Source of the DNA: Clostridiales bacterium
GTDB lineage: Bacteria > Bacillota > Clostridia > Lachnospirales > WQUN01
Direction of reading: 5' to 3'
Assembly (NCBI GenBank): GCA_031263155.1
Contig: JAISGK010000105.1
Coordinates: forward strand, 1-59,518
Length of the DNA: 59,518 bases
The notes beneath the pieces were generated by a model, which saw only the letters and a program-made list of their open reading frames with translations, did not search any database and was not told the origin of the DNA. The translations under genes were made by a program, and so were the position numbers. Position 1 is the stretch's first letter. Every line of letters begins with the position of its first letter. Shown piece after piece: positions 51,466 through 59,518 of this stretch.

Positions 51466-52674
51466 TTAGGCATCACTGCTCCACAAATCCTTAACCACGG
51501 GCATACCAAATTTAAGCGCGTTTTCGCCAAACCTCGCCCGTATATCGTCCATAGCGGCGTTGAGCCTCCCTTGTTTTTCTGTCTCTTTGGCGTCCTCAAA
51601 CAGGCTCATCTGCTCTACGGCCTCATCCCCACCCACCAGATTATTTCCGGTAATGGTCAGCATGCGGATAGGCTCGTTTATATTCCAGCTTTCCGCGATA
51701 ATCGTCATAGCAGTGTCGCGCAATTCTTTCAAAAAGTTTGTAGGGCGTTCAAGCGTGGCCTGACGTGTAATTGTTTTGAAGTCAGGCGTTTTTATCATAA
51801 TCGAAACGGTTCTGCATTTAAGGCTGTGTTTACGCATACGCCCCGAAACCTCGTCGGAAAGCATAGCGACAGCGGCGCTGATGTCGTCATAGCCCAGCAA
51901 ATCGCGCCTAAACGTCATGCCGTTACCCACAGACTTTATGCCGTGGTGTTCGTGAGCGGGAGCGACAGGGCTCTCATCCAGCCCGTTGGCGTAGTCGTGA
52001 ATGACCTCGCCCGCCTTGCCAAGTTTGCGGGCGATAGCAGCTTTATCACAATTGGCTAGATCATCAATGACGCGAATACCCATGGCCTCTAGCGCCTTGC
52101 CCGCTGCCCTGCCCACAAACAGCAGGTTGTTAACGGGAAGCGGCCACACGATACTCCTAAAATTTCCCGCTGTGATTACGGTGGTCGCGTCGGGTTTTTT
52201 GTAGTCGCTTCCCAACTTGGCGAAAACCTTGTTAAAACTCACGCCCACCGAAATTGTAAGCCCAATCTCTTTTTTTATTCGCTCCCTTAGTGTGTCAGCT
52301 ATGGCCTTACCGTCACCGAACAGGTGCCGCACATTCGTAACGTCAATGAATGTTTCGTCAATGCCGAAGCGTTCGCATAAGTCGCTGTATTGCTCGTAAA
52401 TTTCGTTGATGCGATTTGAAAACTCGGCGTAGATATGGTGGCGCGGCGGCGTGAGAACAAGGTTAGGGCATTTACGCCTGGCCTGCCAAATGGTCTCGGC
52501 GGTTTTTACCCCAAAGCCCTTGGCAAGTTCGTTTTTGGCGAGGATGATACCGTGGCGCATATCGGCGCTGCCCGCGACGGCCATAGGAACTTTGGCGTAT
52601 TCCGGGTTAAGGACACATTCAACAGACGCGTAAAAACTGTTGGCGTCCGCGTGAAGCACAACACGTTTTGACAT
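51466..52674 (-). CDS. dinB: DNA polymerase IV (Y family)
   Basis: A 402-residue translesion polymerase. The palm residues are in VVLHADANSFYASVECV (Asp in DAN) and CERFGIDETFIDVT (Asp-Glu pair). The steric-gate region (SFYASVE), the thumb helix-hairpin-helix (LPVNNLLFVGRAAGKALEAMGIRVIDDLANCD) and the little-finger domain (HHGIKSVGNGMTFRRDLLGYDD) are intact. It copies past damaged bases with low fidelity. ATG 52674 has GGATGAGGG upstream. No C-terminal beta-clamp motif is obvious beyond QMSLFED near residue 370, which fits a clamp-binding QxxLF. Confidence 0.94.
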   Translation of the reverse strand: MSKRVVLHADANSFYASVECVLNPEYAKVPMAVAGSADMRHGIILAKNELAKGFGVKTAETIWQARRKCPNLVLTPPRHHIYAEFSNRINEIYEQYSDLCERFGIDETFIDVTNVRHLFGDGKAIADTLRERIKKEIGLTISVGVSFNKVFAKLGSDYKKPDATTVITAGNFRSIVWPLPVNNLLFVGRAAGKALEAMGIRVIDDLANCDKAAIARKLGKAGEVIHDYANGLDESPVAPAHEHHGIKSVGNGMTFRRDLLGYDDISAAVAMLSDEVSGRMRKHSLKCRTVSIMIKTPDFKTITRQATLERPTNFLKELRDTAMTIIAESWNINEPIRMLTITGNNLVGGDEAVEQMSLFEDAKETEKQGRLNAAMDDIRARFGENALKFGMPVVKDLWSSDA

Positions 52675-52713
52675 TACCCTCATCCTTTCCAGGTTTTACT
52701 GGCAGATCAGCCT

Positions 52714-54315
52714 TTATAATTCCGCAAACATCCTCGCCCCGGCTTTCATCAGCCATGTGTAGACAAAAATACTCACCAGGCAAAATAACGCGCCGCAGAT
52801 CCATAGATACGCCGTTGCGGAAAGGAAACTTGTTAAGGCCAATATATAGACGAGCCCCAAACCGATAAGTATGCCAATTATCCCAAACATTGTTACCATT
52901 GCCGACATACCCTGCTTTACTACATAGACCTCGTTATTCCAGTCTAGCTTAGGGAAGTGCAGATTGAGCGCAAGCCCCATAACGGCGACAAGCGCGATTA
53001 TCGTTTGCGGTATAATCACTATAAGTAGCCACTCCGGCAGGCTTCCCGCCAGCACAACGCCAATGCATACCGACGCGAACAGGCACGGCGGCGACGATGA
53101 GAGCAGATGCGCCAGCACTTTTGAGCGAAGAACAGTTTGCGCCGATACAGGGAGGCTCTTAACAATCCAAAGGCTTTTGCCCTCTAAAGACACAAGTGAC
53201 GCGCTTAACGAGTTTATCGAACCGAGAAGCGCAAGCATAACCGCAAAGAGCGTCGCGGGGCTTGCGCCATCTAGCATCAAGGCCGCATTTAACAACTGCG
53301 AGAGAACGTCTGTTTTTATAAATATGACCATTGGAGCGATTATCATAAATATCGACCCGATTGTAGAATTCATAATGACTACCGGCTTGCTCCATAATCT
53401 TGCCATTTCTTTCGCGGTGAGAGCAAATAAAATTCTTTTTGGCCTGCTCTGTTTCTCGCGATAGATGATTTTAAGGCTGCCCCTGTTTGAGGTAAGTACC
53501 TTCTGGTAATTCGCTCCAAGCAATAAAAGAGTCGCGGTAAATGGCAAAACCGCCCAAAGTATAAACGACAGCCCGCTTGCCGCGTTTCCATTCGCGACAC
53601 CGATGCCGAAGGCATAAAACGGTGGCATTGCCGCGCGGAACGCTACGGCCAGTTCGCTTCCCCTTTCGACAAGCTCACCGATAAATCCCTGCGCATTCAT
53701 ATAAAAATATAGATACGCAACAAGAAAGCCCACAGAAACCAATAGAGTAATAATATTCTTGTACCTTAGCCTTGATGAAATAAGCCCCAGCACCCAGGCG
53801 AGCAATATGGAAACGGAAAGCGCCATGGGTGGCAGCAATATTACGCCCGCCATGAAAAACAGAATCCCGGCGGCGGTGGCGTATCCTCCCTCTACCCACA
53901 GAATAAACGCGGCCGAAGCTATTATAAGCGTTAATACATACTCATAGGTGAGCAATACCAATAAGCGGCTGATTAGGATGGCAGACGGTTTTATTGGCAT
54001 GGATAACAACAGTTCATTGTCTTTAGCGCCAAACATAGCCGCAGTCCCCGTGAATATGGTGCTGATTACACACAGAGCGAACACCATAATTGCGAACATT
54101 GCAAAATACATCCAGCCAATGCCCGCAGAAAAATACGGCTCCAGCATGGCGTTAAAAAATCCGATGAACATGGCAAATATTGAAGTGACAACAACAAAGC
54201 CTACAACCGCCGCGAATAAGGTTTTACCCGCGCCCGATTTTTTGACGGCGGGTTTGATTTTGAAAACGCCAGAGAGCAACGCTTTCATGTTGAGGACAAA
54301 CAGCCTGCTAATCAT
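52714..54315 (-). CDS. ABC transporter permease (multi-TM, ABC-2-like)
   Basis: A 533-residue membrane protein with about 12-14 hydrophobic segments in two halves separated by a polar stretch (SNRGSLKIIYREKQSRPKRILFALTAKEMARLW). It resembles the large permeases (YthQ/BcrB/ABC-2-like) paired with a single ATPase in Firmicutes. The substrate is unknown; peptide, lantibiotic or lipid export is typical of this type. Its ATG (54315) overlaps the end of the ATPase gene by eight bases. AAAGDNELLLSMPIKPSAILISR is a cytoplasmic coupling segment. Confidence 0.85.
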   Translation of the reverse strand: MISRLFVLNMKALLSGVFKIKPAVKKSGAGKTLFAAVVGFVVVTSIFAMFIGFFNAMLEPYFSAGIGWMYFAMFAIMVFALCVISTIFTGTAAMFGAKDNELLLSMPIKPSAILISRLLVLLTYEYVLTLIIASAAFILWVEGGYATAAGILFFMAGVILLPPMALSVSILLAWVLGLISSRLRYKNIITLLVSVGFLVAYLYFYMNAQGFIGELVERGSELAVAFRAAMPPFYAFGIGVANGNAASGLSFILWAVLPFTATLLLLGANYQKVLTSNRGSLKIIYREKQSRPKRILFALTAKEMARLWSKPVVIMNSTIGSIFMIIAPMVIFIKTDVLSQLLNAALMLDGASPATLFAVMLALLGSINSLSASLVSLEGKSLWIVKSLPVSAQTVLRSKVLAHLLSSSPPCLFASVCIGVVLAGSLPEWLLIVIIPQTIIALVAVMGLALNLHFPKLDWNNEVYVVKQGMSAMVTMFGIIGILIGLGLVYILALTSFLSATAYLWICGALFCLVSIFVYTWLMKAGARMFAEL

Positions 54316-55027
54316 TTGCGTTTTCCTCATCAAGCTCAAAGAACACCGTTTCAAGGGATGAATCTCCGCGCACCGTATCCATATCCCCATAGGCCACAAG
54401 TTTTCCGTTCCTGATAATCGCTATCTTGTCGCACAGCCTTTCCGCCACCTCAAGCACGTGGGTAGAGAAGAAGATAGCCCCGCCGTTATTACATTTTTGG
54501 CGCATGATGTCTTTTACGATGCGGCTTGCTTTTGGATCCAGCCCGACAAAGGGCTCATCAAGCACCATGAAATCCGGCTCGTGTATAAGCGCCGAAATGA
54601 GCGTGAGTTTCTGTTTCATACCGTGGGAATACGTTGAGACGAGGGAGGCAAGGTCATCGGTCAGTTCAAATATTTCCGAATATTTATTAATCCGTTGCCG
54701 CCTGCTGGCACTGTCAATGCTGTACACATCCGCAATAAAATTTAGGTACTTGATACCCGAAAGGAAATCGTAAAGGTCGGGGTTGTCCGGCACATAGGCG
54801 GTGCGCCGTTTACACTCCATCGGCTCTTTTGTGACTGACTTGCCATTAATGTATATTTCTCCGGCGTCAAAGCGGAGTATCCCGCATATGGATTTAATCG
54901 CGGTGGTTTTACCCGCTCCATTGTGGCCTATAAACCCGCATATCTCGCCTTTGGCGATATGCAACGACAGATCGTCTACAGCGCGTTTGTCGCCGTATGT
55001 CTTAGTCAGATGTTCGATTTTTAACAT
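54308..55027 (-). CDS. ABC transporter ATP-binding protein
   Basis: A 239-residue ATPase. Walker A is GHNGAGKTT near residue 37, the Q-loop lies near AYVPDNPDLYDFLSG, the signature is STYSHGMKQKLTLISALI (a variant of LSGGQ) and Walker B is PDFMVLDEPFVGLDP, followed by the H-loop FSTHVLE. The sequence falls with BcrA/YthP-type exporters. ATG 55027 is preceded by AGGAGGG. It forms a two-gene operon with the permease, transcribed toward dinB. Confidence 0.93.
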   Translation of the reverse strand: MLKIEHLTKTYGDKRAVDDLSLHIAKGEICGFIGHNGAGKTTAIKSICGILRFDAGEIYINGKSVTKEPMECKRRTAYVPDNPDLYDFLSGIKYLNFIADVYSIDSASRRQRINKYSEIFELTDDLASLVSTYSHGMKQKLTLISALIHEPDFMVLDEPFVGLDPKASRIVKDIMRQKCNNGGAIFFSTHVLEVAERLCDKIAIIRNGKLVAYGDMDTVRGDSSLETVFFELDEENAND

Positions 55028-55141
55028 TCCATCCCTCCTGAAAATCGTGCAAATCACAAAGGAGCCCGAAGCAGGTCTTTCTAGGAGATCACTGATGTCG
55101 GCTAATCGGGCGATTGCTGAGAAGAGCTTATGCGAAATAAA

Positions 55142-56920
55142 TTATGTGTACAACGGGCCGTAAGCGGCGCAAGCGCGGTAGTCCTGCCCTTCTTTATCCA
55201 TGCCAAACGCGTTCCACGCGGCGGGGCGAAAGATCTTATCCTCCGGCACGTTGTGCATACAAACGGGTATACGCAGCATAGAGCAAAGGCTTATTAGATC
55301 TGCGCCAATATGGCCGTAGCTTATGGCGCCGTGGTTGGCTCCCCAATTGTTCATCACATCGTATGCCGTCGCAAACGCGCCGAAACCTGCTACCCGAGGC
55401 GCAAACCATGTGCAGGGCCATGTATAGTCTGTGCGCTTCCATAAAATATCCGTTACTTCATCAGGCAGTTTTATTGTCCAGCCTTCCGCGATTTGCAACA
55501 CGGGGCCTAACTTCTTAACGAGGTTTAGCCTGAACATGGTAACGGGCATCTCGACCTCTGTCACAAATCGGCTTGAATAACCGCCGCCACGGAAATAGCC
55601 ATTATCTGCGGCGTTCCACGTAGTCGCGGCCAGCATGGCGGCTATGTCTTCCTGCGCAACCTCATACCAGGGTTTTATTTTGCCGCCGGCCTTGCCACTG
55701 GCATCCAGGCATGCCGCGCCGCTGTTTATCAGGTGTATAAATCCGCGAGCCTCCATTGCCTTACCTTCGATATCATATCCTGTGGCATTTTTGACAGCCT
55801 CTGGACTCCAGTATGTGCGCACATCGGCAAAGATTTGCGCAGTGTTGGTCAATAATTTGCCAAACAGCATACCTATGCCGTTAAGCACATCGTTTTCTGT
55901 GGCGAGAATGTATGTTTCACGCGCGCCATTCCAATCAAACGAGGTATTAAGCAGCGATTCGGCAAAGTCGGCGTTGGGATAAAAGTCTGTCCACTGTCGC
56001 TGGCCCTGAAAGCCCGCCGCGATGGCGTTGTGCCCCAACATTTCTTCCTCGCGGCCTTTGGGCAGTCTATCGTTACCGTTCATCAAATCTTTTATAATGC
56101 ACATCATCTTTACAACAAATTCCCAATCCCGCGACTTTTGTTCATCTGTCTTACGAACATGCGCGGGGTTTTTATCAAAACCCTCAACACATTTCTCTTT
56201 TGTCCACTTAAGGGCGCGCTGGAATTCTTCTTGATCGTACACGCCCTCTGTCATCCGGCGAATGATCTCTACCTCATCTACAGATTCGACACGCATCCCT
56301 AAATATTCTTCTATAAACGCGGGATCGATAATCGAACCGCCAATACCCATACATACGCTGCCGATTTGCAGATATGACTTCCCTCGCATGGTAGCCGCAG
56401 CCACAGCGGCGCGTCCAAAGCGCAGTAATTTTTCTTCCACGTCGGCGGGAATGCCTCTGTCGTCCGCGTTCTGCACATCGCGCCCGTAGATACCAAACGC
56501 GGGCAGACCCTTTTGGGCGTGCGTCGCCAGCACAGAGGCGAGGTACACCGCTCCGGGTCTTTCTGTGCCGTTAAAACCCCACACGGCCTTTATTGTTTTA
56601 GGGTCCATGTCCATTGTCTCCGCGCCATAACACCAGCACGGCGTGACAGTGAGCGTAATATCCACCCCATTTTTTCGGAATTTCTCCGCGCAGGCGGCGG
56701 CCTCCGCGACGCGACCGATGGTGTTGTCGGCGATAATTACTTTAACCGGATCGCCATTGCTGTACTTAATGGCGCGCTCATATAGCGCGGCCACAGATTT
56801 TGCCATGTTCATGGTTTGCTCTTCCATTGATCCGCGCACATTTAAAACACCCCTGCGCCCGTCAATAGTGGGGCGAATACCGATGACGGGATAGTCACCG
56901 ATAAGACGGTTTGCTGGCAT
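55142..56920 (-). CDS. fucI: L-fucose isomerase
   Basis: A 592-residue Mn2+-dependent ketol isomerase converting L-fucose to L-fuculose (also D-arabinose to D-ribulose). It matches E. coli FucI along its length: [100 protein letters not shown], and the C-terminal [17 protein letters not shown] and [19 protein letters not shown]. It works with the fucosidase at 5675-6961. No fuculokinase or aldolase lies nearby. The ATG has only a weak ribosome site and is directly preceded by a strong hairpin. Confidence 0.95.
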   Translation of the reverse strand: MPANRLIGDYPVIGIRPTIDGRRGVLNVRGSMEEQTMNMAKSVAALYERAIKYSNGDPVKVIIADNTIGRVAEAAACAEKFRKNGVDITLTVTPCWCYGAETMDMDPKTIKAVWGFNGTERPGAVYLASVLATHAQKGLPAFGIYGRDVQNADDRGIPADVEEKLLRFGRAAVAAATMRGKSYLQIGSVCMGIGGSIIDPAFIEEYLGMRVESVDEVEIIRRMTEGVYDQEEFQRALKWTKEKCVEGFDKNPAHVRKTDEQKSRDWEFVVKMMCIIKDLMNGNDRLPKGREEEMLGHNAIAAGFQGQRQWTDFYPNADFAESLLNTSFDWNGARETYILATENDVLNGIGMLFGKLLTNTAQIFADVRTYWSPEAVKNATGYDIEGKAMEARGFIHLINSGAACLDASGKAGGKIKPWYEVAQEDIAAMLAATTWNAADNGYFRGGGYSSRFVTEVEMPVTMFRLNLVKKLGPVLQIAEGWTIKLPDEVTDILWKRTDYTWPCTWFAPRVAGFGAFATAYDVMNNWGANHGAISYGHIGADLISLCSMLRIPVCMHNVPEDKIFRPAAWNAFGMDKEGQDYRACAAYGPLYT

Positions 56921-56931
56921 AATTTTTATCG

Positions 56932-56969
56932 CGATACCAAAATTTTGTTATTTGATATTTTCGGTATCG
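56932..56969 (-). promoter_or_regulatory. Hairpin/operator just upstream of fucI
   Basis: On the minus strand CGATACCGAAAAT pairs with ATTTTGGTATCG-type sequence (13-bp stem with one wobble), 11 bases before the fucI ATG; CAAAATTTTG inside it is a perfect palindrome. No T tract follows, so it is more likely a repressor site or a translation-blocking leader than a terminator. Confidence 0.5.
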
Positions 56970-57115
56970 TTCTCCTCTCTTCGTTTTTTGATTTTGTGTT
57001 GATTTTGTTGCGGACGTCGCCATAGCGTGTCACAACACTATACTGCCATATTTTGAAGCCATTTGCAATCTTTGCCCGGTAGTATTGGCACTAAAATAAT
57101 TTTTTTGTTTGCCAC

Positions 57116-57173
57116 TTGACAAGGATCTTTAGCGGTGATATCATCACCTTGAATAAAACCAAGTAACTTGGTT
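57116..57173 (+). promoter_or_regulatory. Rrf2-iscS-iscU promoter with two palindromic operators
   Basis: TTGACA (57116-57121), 17-base spacer, TATCAT (57139-57144). The palindrome GGTGAT-ATC-ATCACC (57134-57148) covers the -10, and AACCAAG-TAA-CTTGGTT (57157-57173) lies just past the start point. Either may bind the Rrf2 regulator encoded downstream, giving autoregulation. Confidence 0.65.
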
Positions 57174-57205
57174 GGATTTATTTTTTGGCAAAGAATGTGA
57201 TCATA

Positions 57206-57628
57206 ATGCGTATTTCTACACGAGGGCGATATGGCCTTAAGGCGCTTTTGGATATAGCCGCCAAACCCGGCGGCAAACGCGTTAACGTAGCAGGTATAGC
57301 CAAGCGTCACAGCATCAGTGAGGCTTACCTGGAACAGCTTGTTGCGACGCTAAAAAAGCACGGTTTTGTGACCAGCGTTCGTGGGGCGGGCGGCGGTTAC
57401 GACCTGTTGCGTCCACCAAACGAGGTGTCAGTCGCCGAGGTGCTTAACGCTCTGGAAGAGCCCGCTCCGCGTTGCTTCGACAGCGATGAGCCTGACGGCT
57501 GCCGTGTTGGCAGTTGTGATCAGTGCACGACAAAACCCGTTTGGGAAAAACTGTACGGCAGTGTTAACGAAGTGCTTGAGTCATACACGCTGGCAGACCT
57601 TATTACCACTAAACCCAAGGAGGATTGA
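57206..57628 (+). CDS. Rrf2 family Fe-S-responsive regulator (IscR-like)
   Basis: A 140-residue winged-helix regulator. The N-terminus [18 protein letters not shown] and the recognition region [35 protein letters not shown] are typical of Rrf2. Cysteines in [18 protein letters not shown] near residues 88-106 would bind an Fe-S cluster, as in IscR. It probably senses Fe-S status and represses its own operon with iscS and iscU; CymR-type sulfur control is the alternative. ATG 57206 is used (frame open from 57185). Two palindromes overlap its promoter. Confidence 0.9.
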   Translation: MRISTRGRYGLKALLDIAAKPGGKRVNVAGIAKRHSISEAYLEQLVATLKKHGFVTSVRGAGGGYDLLRPPNEVSVAEVLNALEEPAPRCFDSDEPDGCRVGSCDQCTTKPVWEKLYGSVNEVLESYTLADLITTKPKED

Positions 57629-57630
57629 CA

Positions 57631-58788
57631 ATGCCCATATATTTTGACCACGCGGCGACTACGGCTACGCGCCCTGAGGTTCTGGAAAAAATGTTGCCGT
57701 TACTTGGCGATGGTTATGGCAACCCATCAAGCGTGTACGCCTTAGCGCGAACAGCAAAAAAAGCGCTGGAACAAGCGCGGGATCAAGTTGCCGCCGCTAT
57801 TAACGCCACCCCTCAAGAAATATTCTTTACAGGCAGCGGCACCGAATCGGATAACTGGGCCGTGATAGCCACGGCGGAACAGCTTTCCGCGCGGGGTAAG
57901 CATATCATTACCAGCAACGTAGAACATCACGCCGTTTTGCACACCTGCAAATATCTTGAAAAGCGCGGGTACGAGGTAACATACATCCCCATAAACAGTG
58001 ACGGTTTAATAAGTGCCGCCGATGTGGAAAAGGCAATCAGGCCCGACACAATACTGATATCCATTATGGCGGCGAATAATGAGATAGGCACATTGCAGCC
58101 CATAGATGAAATAGGGGCCATTGCCAAGTCTCACAAAATCGCGTTTCATACAGACGCCGTTCAGGCGGTCGGGCATGTGCCGATAGATGTGAAAGCGCAA
58201 AATATAGATATGCTGTCGCTTTCGGGGCATAAGTTTTATGGGCCAAAGGGTGTTGGCGCGTTGTTCGTTCGCAAGGGCATCGCCATAAAATCATTCATAC
58301 ACGGCGGAGCCCAAGAACGGGGACGGCGCGCGGGCACGGAAAATGTCGCTGGCATAGTCGGTATGGCGGAGGCCCTCGCCCTTGCAGTTAGTGAAATGTT
58401 GGAAGAGGCCGCGCGTCAGAGCGCCATACGCGATAGAATTATTGACGAAGTGCTAGCCACTGTGCCTAAATCACGCCTTAATGGCAGCAGAGACAAACGA
58501 CTGCCCAATAATGTTAACATTTCGTTTGATTATATTGAGGGAGAGTCGTTACTGTTGCTGTTGGACATGAAAGGTATATACGCCTCCAGCGGATCGGCGT
58601 GCACATCGGGCAGCCTGGATCCATCGCACGTGTTGTTGGCTATAGGGCTTCCGCACGAAAAGGCCCATGGTTCGCTACGAATAACACTGGGACGCGACAA
58701 TGCCGATTCCGACGTTGACACGCTGATGAAAGAATTGCCATCAATTGTACAGCGCCTGCGCGATATGTCGCCGCTAACCGGACAATAA
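57631..58788 (+). CDS. iscS: Cysteine desulfurase (NifS/IscS)
   Basis: A 385-residue PLP enzyme that removes sulfur from cysteine and passes it on as persulfide for Fe-S clusters. Visible: [15 protein letters not shown] at the start, the PLP lysine in [12 protein letters not shown] near residue 203, and the catalytic cysteine in [18 protein letters not shown] near 325. The GSACTSGSL loop without insertion fits the group I (IscS/NifS) type. ATG 57631 has AAGGAGG upstream and overlaps the regulator's end region closely (3 bases apart). Second gene of the Fe-S operon. Confidence 0.95.
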   Translation: MPIYFDHAATTATRPEVLEKMLPLLGDGYGNPSSVYALARTAKKALEQARDQVAAAINATPQEIFFTGSGTESDNWAVIATAEQLSARGKHIITSNVEHHAVLHTCKYLEKRGYEVTYIPINSDGLISAADVEKAIRPDTILISIMAANNEIGTLQPIDEIGAIAKSHKIAFHTDAVQAVGHVPIDVKAQNIDMLSLSGHKFYGPKGVGALFVRKGIAIKSFIHGGAQERGRRAGTENVAGIVGMAEALALAVSEMLEEAARQSAIRDRIIDEVLATVPKSRLNGSRDKRLPNNVNISFDYIEGESLLLLLDMKGIYASSGSACTSGSLDPSHVLLAIGLPHEKAHGSLRITLGRDNADSDVDTLMKELPSIVQRLRDMSPLTGQ

Positions 58789-58817
58789 TATAATAAATAA
58801 GTTAGGAGAGATAATAA

Positions 58818-59255
58818 ATGTTGTATAGCGATAAGGTAATGGATCATTTCATGAACCCGCGCAATGTGGGTGAGATATCGGACGCCAGCGGCGTGGGATT
58901 GGTTGGCAACGCCAAATGCGGCGATATTATGAAAATGTTTTTAAAGATATCGGACAATGGCGTTGTGGAAGACGCCAAGTTTAAGACATTCGGCTGCGGC
59001 GCAGCGGTAGCTACATCGAGCATGGCGACTGAAATGGTAAAAGGCAAGTCTGTAGGCGATGTTATGAGTATAACGAACAAAACGGTTATGGAGGCGTTAG
59101 ACGGGTTGCCGGCGGTGAAGGTACACTGTAGCTGTCTGGCGGAAGAAGCCCTGCATGCGGCCCTGTGGGATTATTCAAAAAAGAGTAACGTGGCCATAGA
59201 CGGTCTTAAAGAGCCTGTGAGCGACATAGGGGAGCACGATTTAACAATGGTATAA
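58818..59255 (+). CDS. iscU: Fe-S cluster scaffold protein (IscU/NifU N-terminal type)
   Basis: A 145-residue scaffold on which 2Fe-2S and 4Fe-4S clusters form. The three cysteine sites are present: GNAKCGD (Cys35 region), FKTFGCGAAVATSS, and VHCSCLAEEAL. MDHFMNPRNVGEI is the common N-terminal motif. It is the last gene of the Rrf2-iscS-iscU operon, 29 bases after iscS with GTTAGGAGAG upstream. The protein belongs to the NifU-like family of anaerobes and has no C-terminal Nfu domain. Confidence 0.95.
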   Translation: MLYSDKVMDHFMNPRNVGEISDASGVGLVGNAKCGDIMKMFLKISDNGVVEDAKFKTFGCGAAVATSSMATEMVKGKSVGDVMSITNKTVMEALDGLPAVKVHCSCLAEEALHAALWDYSKKSNVAIDGLKEPVSDIGEHDLTMV

Positions 59256-59368
59256 AAAAAGATAAAAATTTCCGCTGTAATTTGCTACCATGACAATGGA
59301 GCTATTATAATAACCCGCCTTTAACGGGATATGCCCTTATGGGCTGCGCTCTTTAATTCCAACGAGGG

Positions 59369-59518
59369 GATGATTGCTTTGGAACGGCTCAAACCGCTCA
59401 ATGATTTTGTTTTCCTTAAGACCTTCGGTGAGAAGGGCGATGAGGAACAGCTGTTGTCATTACTGAACGCAATACTCAAAAAGACCGGACGCGATACGCT
59501 CACGTCTATTGAGATTAT
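59369..59518 (+). CDS. Rpn family recombination-promoting nuclease/transposase-like protein (partial)
   Basis: The first 50 codons of a gene cut off by the window end: MIALERLKPLNDFVFLKTFG, then EKGDEEQLLSLLNAILKK. The LxPLNDFxFxKxFG(EKGDEE)xLLxLLNAIL pattern is the N-terminus of the Rpn/PD-(D/E)XK nuclease family (formerly 'putative transposase'), widely scattered in gut Firmicutes. ACGAGGGG directly precedes the ATG; TTG three codons later is an alternative. The catalytic residues lie beyond the window. Confidence 0.75.

Overview
The window looks like chromosomal DNA from an anaerobic, spore-forming Firmicute of the class Clostridia. The evidence is: a SpoVM homologue beside rpmB (the Bacillus neighbourhood); a reverse rubrerythrin behind a PerR/Fur-type box; the serC-serA-DUF1015 and rsmD-coaD-coiled-coil operons common in Clostridia; an Rrf2-IscS-IscU operon; and strong AGGAGG-type ribosome sites with frequent TTG and GTG starts. 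An intracellular alpha-L-fucosidase (5.7-7.0 kb) and an L-fucose isomerase (55.1-56.9 kb) suggest use of host or plant fucose, so a gut habitat is plausible (inference).

Layout. 0-9 kb: single genes (quinol monooxygenase-like, GH18, aldo/keto reductase, AAA/DUF4143 ATPase, a NifB-like radical SAM protein with swapped domains, fucosidase, tRNA-Pro, a DUF4160/DUF2442 pair, reverse rubrerythrin). 9-20 kb: a GH13-like protein without its catalytic residues, yicC-mscS, a repeat-containing lipoprotein, an AI-2E-type permease, an HD-GYP protein beside a GAF-PAS-PAS membrane sensor with no output domain, then rsmD-coaD-coiled-coil. 19.8-23.9 kb: an AT-richer block with an ECF sigma factor, its membrane anti-sigma factor and three secreted proteins; two of these share a nearly copied promoter/leader. 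24-27.6 kb: serine biosynthesis.

28-37.5 kb is the most distinctive region: five tandem paralogues of a secreted or anchored surface protein. They combine a conserved N-terminal domain, a Thr/Pro stalk, one fibronectin-III-like domain and, in two copies, a calcium-binding RTX/EF-hand-like C-terminal domain. One copy has lost that domain through an in-frame stop plus deletion, and one has no clear start codon. The stalk of the second copy is built from exact 30-bp and 18-bp DNA repeats.

37.5-43 kb: DEAD-box helicase, uppP, spoVM, rpmB, patatin, ychF. 43-47 kb: an operon for a membrane sulfatase-like transferase, two small membrane proteins and a methyltransferase broken by an in-frame TAA. 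47.6-55 kb: Na/Pi cotransporter, lepA, dinB and an ABC exporter. 55-59.5 kb: fucI, the Fe-S operon and the start of an Rpn-type nuclease cut by the window edge.

Across the window a MITE-like palindromic element (terminal repeats CTCTAAACGTGCGTTTTC, TA flanks) recurs about five times, each time within a few tens of bases of a gene's stop codon.
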